The position numbers were made by a program, and so were the translations under genes. Shown here piece by piece: positions 8,681 through 17,712 of a stretch of DNA of 64,000 nt. This stretch comes from Muricauda sp. SCSIO 64092 (GTDB lineage Bacteria; Bacteroidota; Bacteroidia; Flavobacteriales; Flavobacteriaceae). The notes below the pieces were generated by a model. That model was given only the letters and a program-made list of their open reading frames with translations. It was not told where the DNA came from and did no database searches. Within the stretch, counting starts at the first letter, position 1. Every line of letters begins with the position of its first letter. The stretch lies in assembly GCF_023016285.1 (NCBI RefSeq), contig NZ_CP095413.1:310001-374000 (forward strand), written 5' to 3'.

Positions 8681-10375
8681 TCAATTGGCTTTTGTATAAA
8701 GTTTATTGGACGGTATGATCTGTTTGGGCACATTTGGCCCCTTATAACGTACATCCAAATGGTAACCGCCCCCGCCATTGTAGAACTCCACCCTTATGAG
8801 GTGCTTCCCTTTTTCCAGGTCCAGGCTTCCGCTTCGTTCGAGCACACCATGATTACCATCGTTATCAACAAGAAGTAAGCCATTGACATACAATTTACTA
8901 CCATCATCACTATTGATAAAGAAAGTATACTTGCCCGAGTAATCTACTTCCAGGTGACTTTCCATCACCAAGGCCACCTGTTCTTTCCTTGCCGTGTTTC
9001 CCAAAATTCCGACATGTGAGAAATCATCCACTTTTCCTTTGAAAACAGGACTTAGCACTTTGAATTCAGGCAAGCGTTCCATTTTATCGCCATGAAAGAC
9101 CTCGTACATCACAGGAGCAGGTTTGGTTTCAGGGATAAGTCGGAAATTACCTTCCGAGACCGTACTTTGGCTTTCGTTTTCCATAAAGACCGCTGCCTTG
9201 ACAACCGTTGTCCGACCAAGATAAAACGACATTCCATACACTTCGCTTTCAACAGTCGGTTCAGTGGCATCCAAAGTAAAGTGAATGGTGCCGTCATTAT
9301 TCGGGTTTTGCATTTCTACCTTAGCGGAGTCCGCCCTGAACACACCACCCGCAGGGGTAAAATGGCCAGTGCTGGGCAAAATCCGGGGAGCCGTTATCAT
9401 TTCCTTTTTTTTATACCTGATTACGGGTTTTTCATTTCCAATGAAAGCCCCTTTTACCGGTCTGCCGATCCATGACTGTGGTTGTTCCAAACCCGCAGCA
9501 TAAGCTACGGTCGATGCATTGTCAAACTGGTAGACCGTTTCCTCGATGGTATAGCCTTTTTTGATACCTGCGCCATAAAGTATAAAGGGAACTGTCATTT
9601 CCGCAGGGCTTTCGCCCCCGTGACCATAGCCCAATCCACCATGGTCAGAAGCTACGATGAACATGGTCTTTCCAAAAATTCCGACTGCCTTGGTGGCGTC
9701 CACAATTTCCGATATCAAGGAATCCGCCTTTGCTACGGAGGTGTAGTATCCAGAACTGCCATGCCCCACTCTGTGCCCGGCATGATCAACATGATCTAAG
9801 TGTACAAAGGTGAAATTTGGACGATGTTCTTTAATGTAGGCCACGGCATCGGTGGTAGTGCCATCTTCGTGGTCGCCGTTAATGTCAAAAGCAACATCTG
9901 TCTTTTCAAAGAGTCGGCCAAAGTCGTCCCAGTCATAAATAGCGCCCACATGGGCTTCCGGCGTCTGATCGTTGTACAGGGTGAAAATTGTTGGAAAAGT
10001 TCCTTCTTTGGTCACAACTACCGGAGGTAATTTGTGGTCATGCTTTTGCCAAGCATTGGAGGTGATACCATGATGCTCCGTATCTGCTCCCATTAGCATA
10101 CTGGCCCAATTGGGACTTGAACTTGATGGGAACACCGAACGGGCGTACATTGTAGCGGCGCCGTTGGCAATCATGGTATCCAGCATTGGGGTCTCAGCTT
10201 TTTGAATCCCATCCGGACTCATACCATCTACCCCGATAACAATTATGTGTTCAATTTTGTGAAGTTCGGTAGTGTTCTTGGATGAACAAGACCATAGGAA
10301 TAGAATTCCTATGGTCGTTGCCATACCTACTTGAAAAAAATGCTTAAACACTGTTCTTTTTAATTTTCCCACCAT
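8681..10375 (-). CDS. Lipoprotein NPP-type phosphodiesterase with chitobiase-like and PA14 domains
   Basis: The product has 564 residues. A lipobox (LFLWSC, Cys30) follows a basic leader, so it is probably a surface or periplasmic lipoprotein. Residues about 40-290 are an alkaline phosphatase superfamily domain of the nucleotide pyrophosphatase/phosphodiesterase type: metal Asp50 in VIGVDGM, nucleophile region FPSSSSPNW (82-90), HLDHVDHAGHR, and SDHGGLGYGH. The nucleophile position, usually Thr in NPPs, appears to be Ser86. A chitobiase-C-terminal-like sandwich (about 340-415) and a PA14 domain (INSDDGSKLYVNG, about 460-555) follow, which suggests binding of a glycan or lipid head group. It probably releases a phosphonate or phosphate head group from an ester. 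ATG at 10373-10375 overlaps the SusD stop by 16 bases. Confidence 0.8.
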   Translation of the reverse strand: MVGKLKRTVFKHFFQVGMATTIGILFLWSCSSKNTTELHKIEHIIVIGVDGMSPDGIQKAETPMLDTMIANGAATMYARSVFPSSSSPNWASMLMGADTEHHGITSNAWQKHDHKLPPVVVTKEGTFPTIFTLYNDQTPEAHVGAIYDWDDFGRLFEKTDVAFDINGDHEDGTTTDAVAYIKEHRPNFTFVHLDHVDHAGHRVGHGSSGYYTSVAKADSLISEIVDATKAVGIFGKTMFIVASDHGGLGYGHGGESPAEMTVPFILYGAGIKKGYTIEETVYQFDNASTVAYAAGLEQPQSWIGRPVKGAFIGNEKPVIRYKKKEMITAPRILPSTGHFTPAGGVFRADSAKVEMQNPNNDGTIHFTLDATEPTVESEVYGMSFYLGRTTVVKAAVFMENESQSTVSEGNFRLIPETKPAPVMYEVFHGDKMERLPEFKVLSPVFKGKVDDFSHVGILGNTARKEQVALVMESHLEVDYSGKYTFFINSDDGSKLYVNGLLLVDNDGNHGVLERSGSLDLEKGKHLIRVEFYNGGGGYHLDVRYKGPNVPKQIIPSNKLYTKAN

Positions 10376-11811
10376 CCTTTAGTATTAATGTCATCCCCTC
10401 CAAATCTTGAAACTGCCGCCTGATAATTGTCCCCATTCAATGTTTGTTCGGAATCCGGGTATAAAAACCTTACGGGAACCCTATCTGCATTGGTGTTGTT
10501 GAGACCAGGAACGATTGCGGAAGGAAAGCCAGTCCTTCTGAAATCATACCAACCTTCCAGGCCAACCAAAAAAGAGGCCAACCACTTCTGTGTAATTATA
10601 GTCTCCAATTCCCCATCATATGCCACACCTGGCTGGGTCAAATACGAGGGAACATCTTGATCTACGCCCCAATATTCAAAGGACAGGCGAACACCTTCAT
10701 TATAAAAAACCTCCGCCTCCCCACCGCTCAACAACCCTCTTTGAAAGGCTTCGGCAAAGATAAAGTGCACCTCGGCAGCCTGAATAATTGCCGCTTTTAC
10801 GGAATTTGGACTATCGTAAAAGAAAGCTTGGTTCAAACGGGAAACATTACTTGCCCCACCATTGAAAGTGGAGGCCGCATCCTCACTTAACCCATTTGGT
10901 AAACCTACAAAAAGTGTTGGATCGTCCTCCGGGTTATCGGTAGGTTGAAACCATGCTTCAAGACGGCCATCATTAAACTGCTTTAAAGTTGCTTCACTGG
11001 TCTCGCTCATGCGATGTTCGTCAAAACCACCAATTCGTCCTGTACTAATTGGCCATGAATCAATTTGGGTGGAAGCTGGATAGACCATGGCCCCATTGTC
11101 CTCATTGGTGGCAATAAAAATACCGGAATCCAAAATTGAGGCCATCTCTATGGAAACAAATCCCCCTTCAAGTCTATTTGACGCGCGCATCAAATAACGC
11201 AAGCGAAGTGAGTTGGCAAATTTTCGCCATTTTTCAATATCACCACCATATAAAACATCTCCTCCCAATATTGGTTGACCCAATGCCAATTGCGCCTCTG
11301 CCGTACTCAAATCAGTCAAAATACCTTCGTAGATATCTTCCTGTGTATCATAAGCCGGGGTAAAATTCCCTTCAATACCCCTAATTGCCTCAGAAAATGG
11401 CACATCACCATAATTATCGGTAAGGTTTGCAAATACGTACGCCCTAAGCGTAAGTGCGATACCTTCGTAACTGGTATTTCTACTTTCTTCGGCCCTGGCA
11501 TTTTCAAGGATGATATTTATTTCCGGAAGTATGCCATAGTAGGTGTTCCAAAGACCTGACTCCGATCCCCAACTATACCGATCAAAACCGGTAAAGTTGA
11601 TTTTAGCGGTCAATTGTGCCACGATATTTCCCCTGTCCCATCCGCTAGCATCAGCTGCAGTGGTCGCCAAAGTGGAAATGACGGTTGACAACAACAAATC
11701 TGAACTGACCACTTCTGGCTCGTTCGGGTTGGTGTTGATTTCCTCAAAATCGTCCGTACAGCCAAACAAGGTCAGAAAGGCAACTGCACCAATTGTTATA
11801 TACTTTTTCAT
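10360..11811 (-). CDS. SusD/RagB-family lipoprotein, SusD-like_2 type
   Basis: The product has 483 residues. The lipoprotein signal ends in TLFGC (Cys18), followed by the usual acidic start (TDDFEEINTNPNEP). The pattern NTNPN, ALTLRAYVFANLTDNYGDVPFSEA and RRTGFPS places it in the SusD-like_2 branch. It binds ligand on the cell surface and lids the SusC partner encoded 19 bases upstream. Helical TPR-like repeats carry the ligand site. Operon context (phosphodiesterase, phosphonate lyase, FAD oxidoreductase) suggests an organophosphonate or phosphonate-bearing glycan or lipid as ligand. SusD-like_2 proteins are often found outside classic polysaccharide loci. Ligand identity is inference. Confidence 0.9.
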   Translation of the reverse strand: MKKYITIGAVAFLTLFGCTDDFEEINTNPNEPEVVSSDLLLSTVISTLATTAADASGWDRGNIVAQLTAKINFTGFDRYSWGSESGLWNTYYGILPEINIILENARAEESRNTSYEGIALTLRAYVFANLTDNYGDVPFSEAIRGIEGNFTPAYDTQEDIYEGILTDLSTAEAQLALGQPILGGDVLYGGDIEKWRKFANSLRLRYLMRASNRLEGGFVSIEMASILDSGIFIATNEDNGAMVYPASTQIDSWPISTGRIGGFDEHRMSETSEATLKQFNDGRLEAWFQPTDNPEDDPTLFVGLPNGLSEDAASTFNGGASNVSRLNQAFFYDSPNSVKAAIIQAAEVHFIFAEAFQRGLLSGGEAEVFYNEGVRLSFEYWGVDQDVPSYLTQPGVAYDGELETIITQKWLASFLVGLEGWYDFRRTGFPSAIVPGLNNTNADRVPVRFLYPDSEQTLNGDNYQAAVSRFGGDDINTKGWWEN

Positions 11812-11830
11812 TTTCTTAATCCTATACTAT

Positions 11831-14800
11831 TTAGAAAGTTACGTTTATATTAAATCCATAGCTTCTGGAGCTCGGTAAGGCCATGTCCTCCACCCCGGGA
11901 ACAATGGTACCTCCATTGAACGAGATGGTCTCGGGGTCAAAATGGGGGTTTTCGGTCCAAAGGGCAAGGTTTCTGCCCACAAGGGCAATGTTCAACGATC
12001 GTATAAAAGTGTCCTTCAACAAATTTTGTGGAAAGCTATATCCCAGCTTTACTTCCCTCAATTTAAGGAAGCTGGCATCGAACATGCCTATCTCCTCATT
12101 GCCGCGGTTGTATCTCCACCAGTAATAATCACGACCGCTCAAGGTAACATCATTAGGTCTATAGGAACCATCGGCATTTTGAATGACCCCTTCTGAAACA
12201 ATACCGGTTTCACGGCCAACTGCCGTAAAATCCATTAAACCTGAAGTGCCACCGATCAATACGGTCCTTGACATGATCACCCCACCTTGTCTCCAATCAA
12301 ACAGAAACCCAAGGTTAAAGTTTTTATAGGAAAAATTGTTTTGCCAACCCAAGGTGAAATCTGGATTGTAATTTCCCAGTTTTTTGAGGTTTGGATCCCG
12401 CAACGAAAAACCGTTTTCGTCATGGACCACTTGCCCGAAGAACTCACTATCAGGGTCATCCACGGTTACCAAACCCGTACCATAAACATCGCCCATTCTG
12501 CCACCTACCCTGGCTTGAACGCTCAAGTAGTTATTGGACATCTCGTAGGTATTGATCCCATCGGTCAATTCCTTTACCTCACCACGCGCACTGGTAAAGT
12601 TCATTGATGTGTCCCAACTGAAATTATCCGTTCGGATTGGATTGGCATTCAAAACAATCTCAATACCTTGATTTTGAATTTCACCCGCATTTATAATTCT
12701 GGAATTGAATCCTGAAGTATTGGCAACGGGTAAAGTTAGGATTTGGTTCCTGGTGATTGAGTTGTAATAGGTAATATCCAACCCCAATCGATTGCCAAAA
12801 AACCGAATGTCTGCCCCTACCTCAATGGAATTGGCCTCTTCTGGTTTTAAGTTTTCGTTTCTAAGCACGCTCGAAGCACTTACCCTTTGAAAGTTTCCAA
12901 AGGGTTCGTTAAACCCAAAAGTGTTCCTGAGCGCATAGGGATCGGTATCGTTACCAACTCTTGCCCAACCGCCACGCAGCTTTAAGAAAGTGAAAGCTTG
13001 GGGTAGTTGAAACATGTCCGATAAAATGGCACTCAGACCTACTGAAGGATAGAAATAAGAGTTATTATCAGCAGGGAGTGTACTTGACCAGTCATTTCTC
13101 CCCGTAACATCCAAGAACAACATGTTCTTGTAGGACAGATTGGCAAAGGCATACAGGGAATTTATTTTTCGTTCATCATTAAATTGGGTCTTCGCCAATG
13201 GTTCGGCAGCATTCTGGAAATTGTAGATGCCCGGAACCGATAAGGAATTGGCACTTATCCTTTTGTACCTGTTCTCCTCCTTCCTAATGTTACCCCCAAG
13301 GGACGCCCCAATTGTAAAATCCCCATCGATCTCTTTATTATAGGTCAACAGGAAATCAGTATTCTGTTCCTTAAAGAAAATATCGTCTTCCCTATATTGA
13401 CCGCGCGCAAAACGTTGGGTACTATATGCCCGTCTTCCTGTTCTAAGTTCACTAAAATAATCAATCCCCGTCCTGACCATTAACGATAGGTCCTTAGTAA
13501 GGTTGATATCGGCCCTTGCATTACCAAAAATCCGATGCTTGTCAAACCCATTGGTATTTTCAAACATGGTAAAGAAAGGGTTATCATGCCAGTTGTAGTT
13601 GTAATTGAACTGTTGCCTACCTTCCAATCCTGGTTGCCAGTAGTCACGAAGCGAATCCATATTGATCTGACGCCCAAACCAAACCCATAGGTACATGATG
13701 TTTTCTGTACCGTAAGAGTTGTTCGGTCTGTTGTTGCTACTGCTGTTAACGTAGTTAATGGATGATGATACCCTTAACCAATCCGCAAGGTTGTAAGCTC
13801 CGCTTAGCGCATAGGTCTTCCTGTTAAAATCCGTGTTTGGAAGTATCCCTTCATTATCCAAATTGGTGAGGGACAACCTAAAATTACCTTGCTCGTTACC
13901 TCCGGTCAATGAAAGGTTAGTGGTTAATGTCCTTCCCGTTTCAAAGAAACCATCTTCAATATTTCCGGGGTTTGCCACCCATGGAGTCGCAACAATCTCA
14001 TCTGCAAATGTCCCATCGGGATTTCGGGGCCTTACTGCAAAGTCCCCCGCCCTAAGACCGCTAGTGGTAGGGCTGTCATGCTGGGCAATCAATTGGCCAT
14101 TTAAAGCAGGGCCCCAACTTTCATCAATATTGTCATTGATACCACCACCAAAACCATCGCCAAATGCAAATTCACCCCCTGCACCTTGACCGTATTGGTT
14201 CTGGTATTTTGGAATTCTCAGGGCATCTTCAAAGGTGATATTTTGTGTAAAGCTAATTCCCAAACCTTGCGTTCTTGAACCCGATTTGGTAGTCACCAAA
14301 ACCACACCATTCAAACCCCGTGATCCATACAGGGCAGTTGCATTAGGGCCTTTAAGAATGGAGATTGATTCGATATCATCAGGATTAATGTCCGCTGCTC
14401 CATTTCCATAATCGGTCTCAAGGTTACCTTCTGCCCTGTTGCTGATGGTCCTATTGGTAATAGGGATACCGTCAACAACAAAAAGGGGCGAATTGTTTCC
14501 GGGTATTAATGATCCTTCACCCCGGATCACTATTCTTGAAGTTGAACCAACTCCCGATCCACCACCTGTTACTTGAACACCCGCAACACGACCGGCCAAT
14601 GAATTGGTCACGTTGGTCTCGCGGGCAGTAACAAGATTTTCGTTCTTGACTTCTTGAACGGAATATCCCAACCTTTTCTTTTCCCGTTCAATCCCAAGTG
14701 CCGTAACCACAACCTCATCAAGGTTTTGGGCATCCGGTACAAGTTGAATGGTTGCATTTGATTGATTTGCTACATCAAATTCCTTTGTGAGATAACCCAC

Positions 14801-15019
14801 ATAAGATACCAAAAGAATTTCCGAACCGTCCGAAAGTTCAATTTCAAAATTGCCATCAAAATCCGTGGCAACACCGGTGTTGCTACCTTTAATAACAACC
14901 GAAGCTCCGGGCAATGGTACGTTGCTTTCGTCAACTACCGTTCCCGTAAAAGTTTTTTGTGCCAACCCGACAAAGCCTACCAAACCCGTAAACAATGCGA
15001 GCACTAATGTTCTCTTCAT
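11831..15019 (-). CDS. SusC/RagA-family TonB-linked outer-membrane transporter
   Basis: The product has 1062 residues and begins the phosphonate operon. It has a signal peptide (1-20) and a carboxypeptidase-regulatory-like domain (about 22-108, VVDESNVPLPGASVVIKGSN). The TonB plug (about 118-240) includes NSLAGRVAGVQVTGGG and GPNATALYGSRGLNGVVLVTTK. A 22-strand barrel follows, ending in an aromatic residue (INVTF). It lacks the N-terminal STN signalling domain that the second SusC in this window carries, so it is not coupled to an anti-sigma relay. Expression is more likely controlled by the divergent XRE-cupin gene. It should import, with TonB energy, the ligand captured by the adjacent SusD. 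Confidence 0.93.
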   Translation of the reverse strand: MKRTLVLALFTGLVGFVGLAQKTFTGTVVDESNVPLPGASVVIKGSNTGVATDFDGNFEIELSDGSEILLVSYVGYLTKEFDVANQSNATIQLVPDAQNLDEVVVTALGIEREKKRLGYSVQEVKNENLVTARETNVTNSLAGRVAGVQVTGGGSGVGSTSRIVIRGEGSLIPGNNSPLFVVDGIPITNRTISNRAEGNLETDYGNGAADINPDDIESISILKGPNATALYGSRGLNGVVLVTTKSGSRTQGLGISFTQNITFEDALRIPKYQNQYGQGAGGEFAFGDGFGGGINDNIDESWGPALNGQLIAQHDSPTTSGLRAGDFAVRPRNPDGTFADEIVATPWVANPGNIEDGFFETGRTLTTNLSLTGGNEQGNFRLSLTNLDNEGILPNTDFNRKTYALSGAYNLADWLRVSSSINYVNSSSNNRPNNSYGTENIMYLWVWFGRQINMDSLRDYWQPGLEGRQQFNYNYNWHDNPFFTMFENTNGFDKHRIFGNARADINLTKDLSLMVRTGIDYFSELRTGRRAYSTQRFARGQYREDDIFFKEQNTDFLLTYNKEIDGDFTIGASLGGNIRKEENRYKRISANSLSVPGIYNFQNAAEPLAKTQFNDERKINSLYAFANLSYKNMLFLDVTGRNDWSSTLPADNNSYFYPSVGLSAILSDMFQLPQAFTFLKLRGGWARVGNDTDPYALRNTFGFNEPFGNFQRVSASSVLRNENLKPEEANSIEVGADIRFFGNRLGLDITYYNSITRNQILTLPVANTSGFNSRIINAGEIQNQGIEIVLNANPIRTDNFSWDTSMNFTSARGEVKELTDGINTYEMSNNYLSVQARVGGRMGDVYGTGLVTVDDPDSEFFGQVVHDENGFSLRDPNLKKLGNYNPDFTLGWQNNFSYKNFNLGFLFDWRQGGVIMSRTVLIGGTSGLMDFTAVGRETGIVSEGVIQNADGSYRPNDVTLSGRDYYWWRYNRGNEEIGMFDASFLKLREVKLGYSFPQNLLKDTFIRSLNIALVGRNLALWTENPHFDPETISFNGGTIVPGVEDMALPSSRSYGFNINVTF

Positions 15020-15303
15020 TTATTGAGTATTTGTAAAATTTGGTTAATTATTTATAAACAAATATCATCCAAGAAATTCAAGGCAGGCTTCTATTGATAT
15101 TAAAAAAAATGTAGCTTTAGGTTAAGCTATCGAACCAAAAGTTATCTTAATATTATTTACAAATATTCAACAATTATGATATCTTGCAGAAAATGAAAAG
15201 GTTATTATTTTACTGTTTAACAATGAATTACTAATCATTAAACGATTTTAAGAACCAAAAGGAATATTACTAAAAGTAAAGTGTCAAAAAAATCATAACC
15301 ATT
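15020..15303. promoter_or_regulatory. Divergent promoter region between SusC and the XRE-cupin gene
   Basis: These 284 very AT-rich bases separate two divergent starts. They must carry promoters for the SusC operon and the regulator gene, and probably the binding site of that regulator. On the minus strand, GATATTTG at about 15061-15068 is a near match to the Bacteroidota -7 element (TAnnTTTG), but no well-spaced -33 element was found. No clear palindrome was seen by eye. Confidence 0.5.
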
Positions 15304-15870
15304 ATGGAAGACTACCTTGTAGGGATAGGAAAACGAATAAAAGCGATCAGAAAGAACAATCAAAACACCATAAGTGATATTGCCATGAAAGCTGGGGTCA
15401 CCTCTGGGCTAATTTCCAGGATTGAAAATGGAAGAACCATTCCTTCCCTACCCGTTTTTTTGAAAATTGTTGACGCATTGAACATAGAGCTACGGGATTT
15501 TTTTGACGGCATGCCGCATACCAATGGGGCAAACTTTTTAGTGGCAAGAAAAGATGAAAGTACTTTAATTGAAAAGGAAGATGAAGCCATTGGCTTTACC
15601 TATAATTACCTTTTTGGAAAGTCCCTGAACTCCGTTGGTTTCCAAAGCGTGCTGTTAGAGGTACAACCCGGCTCAAAACGGGATAAGGTTACTACCGATG
15701 CCTTTGAATTTAAATATGTGTTGAGTGGCGAATGCCATTATATTATTGACGACCAAGAAGTACTACTATATGAAGGTGATTCCATCTTTTTTGATGGCAG
15801 AATACCCCATGTCCCTGTAAATAAGGGAAAAGTGACCTCAAAAATGCTGGTCATCTATTTCTTTATTTGA
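15304..15870 (+). CDS. XRE-family regulator with C-terminal cupin domain
   Basis: The product has 188 residues. Residues about 8-64 form a lambda-repressor-like helix-turn-helix (IGKRIKAIRKNNQNTISDIA, then GVTSGLISRIENGRTIPSLP). Residues about 105-185 form a cupin_2 fold (FEFKYVLSGECHYIIDDQEVLLYEGDSIFFDGRIPHVP), which senses a small ligand. It is divergent to the SusC operon and convergent with the phosphonatase operon, whose last stop lies immediately beside its own (TGA then TCA). It is the best candidate regulator of both phosphonate operons. Relatives such as PuuR and SutR regulate small-molecule metabolism; the ligand here might be an aminophosphonate, which is inference. Confidence 0.88.
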   Translation: MEDYLVGIGKRIKAIRKNNQNTISDIAMKAGVTSGLISRIENGRTIPSLPVFLKIVDALNIELRDFFDGMPHTNGANFLVARKDESTLIEKEDEAIGFTYNYLFGKSLNSVGFQSVLLEVQPGSKRDKVTTDAFEFKYVLSGECHYIIDDQEVLLYEGDSIFFDGRIPHVPVNKGKVTSKMLVIYFFI

Positions 15871-16548
15871 TCAGAGTACTTCTTTGAGCGCGGACAAATT
15901 GTCCAAAATTAAGCTGGGTTCGGCGGTCTGTAATTGCTCGCGTGTCTGTGCTCCAGTCAATACACCGACAGTTAATCCACAATTGGCATTTTTGCCTTCC
16001 TCGATGTCGACGACAGAATCGCCAGCTTTGAGCACTTTTGAAGCATCCTCTATTGCAAACTTTTTCATGGCAAGTTGAATCATCTCCGCAGATGGCCTTC
16101 CAACTTTCACATCATCTGCAGTTATTACATCGTCTACATGTTCCCCTATTTGCCATTCCAGTTTTTGAAGTAGTTTTTGGGCCGTCTTTTGGTCATAACC
16201 CGTGTTTAAAACCACTTTTATCCCTTTGCTCCTAAGATGCTTAAAGAGTTCTTCCACACCCTCGTAGCTGGTAACGTCCATATTGTCATACGCCAATTTT
16301 AGATCTTCCCTAAATTTTTTAAATATTTCATCTATCAATTCCGAATCAACTTTATTGAGGCTAATTAAGTCAATGATATGTGCAATTGCATTTCTTTTTT
16401 CCTTTCCAGCGCCGTGTTCCAAAACCATCTCAAGTGATACATCGTACCCGGCGTCCTTCAAGGATTTCTGAACTGTCTTATAAACAACATTATTTTCATT
16501 GACCGTTGTTCCGGCCATATCAAAAACGGCCAATTTAATTCCATTCAT
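15871..16548 (-). CDS. Phosphonatase-like HAD hydrolase (PhnX-like, TIGR03351 type)
   Basis: The product has 225 residues. ATG at 16546-16548 is chosen; an upstream in-frame start would overlap the oxidoreductase gene. The HAD nucleophile motif is VFDMAGTTV (Asp10): the second Asp of ordinary HAD enzymes is Ala12, as in phosphonoacetaldehyde hydrolase. The cap has GAGKEK, with Lys49 where the Schiff-base lysine of PhnX sits (GLLK in the Bacillus enzyme). Motif II is LNTGYD, the motif III region DDVKVGRPSAEM, and motif IV KAGDSVVDIEEG. The predicted reaction is phosphonoacetaldehyde to acetaldehyde plus phosphate. The protein is shorter than classical PhnX (about 270), matching the TIGR03351 branch found beside TIGR03364 oxidoreductases, which is also the case here. 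Confidence 0.83.
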   Translation of the reverse strand: MNGIKLAVFDMAGTTVNENNVVYKTVQKSLKDAGYDVSLEMVLEHGAGKEKRNAIAHIIDLISLNKVDSELIDEIFKKFREDLKLAYDNMDVTSYEGVEELFKHLRSKGIKVVLNTGYDQKTAQKLLQKLEWQIGEHVDDVITADDVKVGRPSAEMIQLAMKKFAIEDASKVLKAGDSVVDIEEGKNANCGLTVGVLTGAQTREQLQTAEPSLILDNLSALKEVL

Positions 16549-16558
16549 TATTTCTTGA

Positions 16559-17712
16559 TTAATTAAGTATGGTAGCAATATTTTTTTTTGAAAAGCCCGC
16601 ACTTCCCGTCATCCCTTTTCCTCCTATCCCTGTAATGATATGAATATCCGCATCAATGGTTTTTTGGAAAATATCCTGGGTTTTACATTGTGCATACATG
16701 CCGTACCATTTTTTCTGTATTCGTACGTAGGTAATTTAAAAATCTTTTTAGCCTCCTCAAGTATAAAGTTATCGATATCCATATCAATATCGAAACTTAG
16801 TTCATCCATGTTTTTGGCATCGGCATATTCGTGGGAATCCCCTATAATAATGGAACCATCAAAGGCTTGCTTGAACAGGATATGCACCCCCCATTTTTTG
16901 TGCAGCGCATCTTCAGGTTCCTTGGATGTTATTAGTGCGTAGGAAGGACATTCCTTAAATGCCTCATATCTTCTTATGGACCATCCTGTTAAAATTGAGC
17001 CTTTAAGTTCAAAATTCTGTTGCGGCTTGGTTTTCATCATCTGAAGTTTGGACACCTCCAAATCGCTTTTCCAAAACAGTTCAGGATAAAGGTTCTTAAA
17101 ATCGGATCCATTGCAAATAATTGCTTTTGATGCTTTTAGCCGTTCATTTGCAGTGTTACTTACTTCGACCAAATCATTTTTTTTGACACAATCAATCACC
17201 AAAAAATTGGTTTTAAAAGTCAGGCCCAAAGCTTCCACCATATACTGTTGCAATCTATGGATCATTATCCTTGGCTCCACGGTAACTTCTTCCGGAAAAA
17301 ATAGCCCAGCGGTCACATAATTACTTTTAAGGCCGGGATACTTTTGAAGACATTCCTTTTTGGTAAGCATTTTTGAGGTGTATCCATTGGCGTTGTTCAA
17401 ACTTCTCAATTCAATCAACAATTGTTCTTCATCGTCATCCGATGCCAAATAAACAGTGCCCTCCTGACGGACCGAAATATCAAATTGCGCCTGGATTTCC
17501 TTATAAATGCGAAGACTTTCCCTTCCTAGTTTTTGCCATTTGGAATTCATTCCCGACGGAACAACTTGACCAAAATTTTGCGTGGTTGCCCCCCTGGGCA
17601 TCCGGTCCTTTTCCAACAGACAGACCTTATATCCCTTTAAAAGGGCATGGTAGGCGTGGAAAGTACCTAAAATTCCACCTCCAATAACAATGACATCAAA
17701 TTTTTGTTCCAT
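16559..17712 (-). pseudogene. TIGR03364-type FAD oxidoreductase, frameshifted near the 3' end
   Basis: The N-terminal FAD motif is DVIVIGGGILGTFHAYHALL, and AACRA-like FAD-contact residues give RGATTQNFGQVVPSG. The frame starting at 17712 stops at 16624 after a foreign tail (RIFSKKPLMRIFISLQG), giving 362 residues. In the next frame the expected family C terminus continues: QDIFQKTIDADIHIITGIGG, then KGMTGSAGFSKKN, to a stop at 16559. Restoring one base in the GGG run at about 16678-16680 (plus strand) gives a 384-residue protein. The family sits beside TIGR03351 phosphonatase-like enzymes and probably oxidises aminoethylphosphonate-type amines. The loss would remove the FAD-binding C-terminal loop. 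A sequencing error in a homopolymer, or phase variation, could explain it. Confidence 0.8.
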
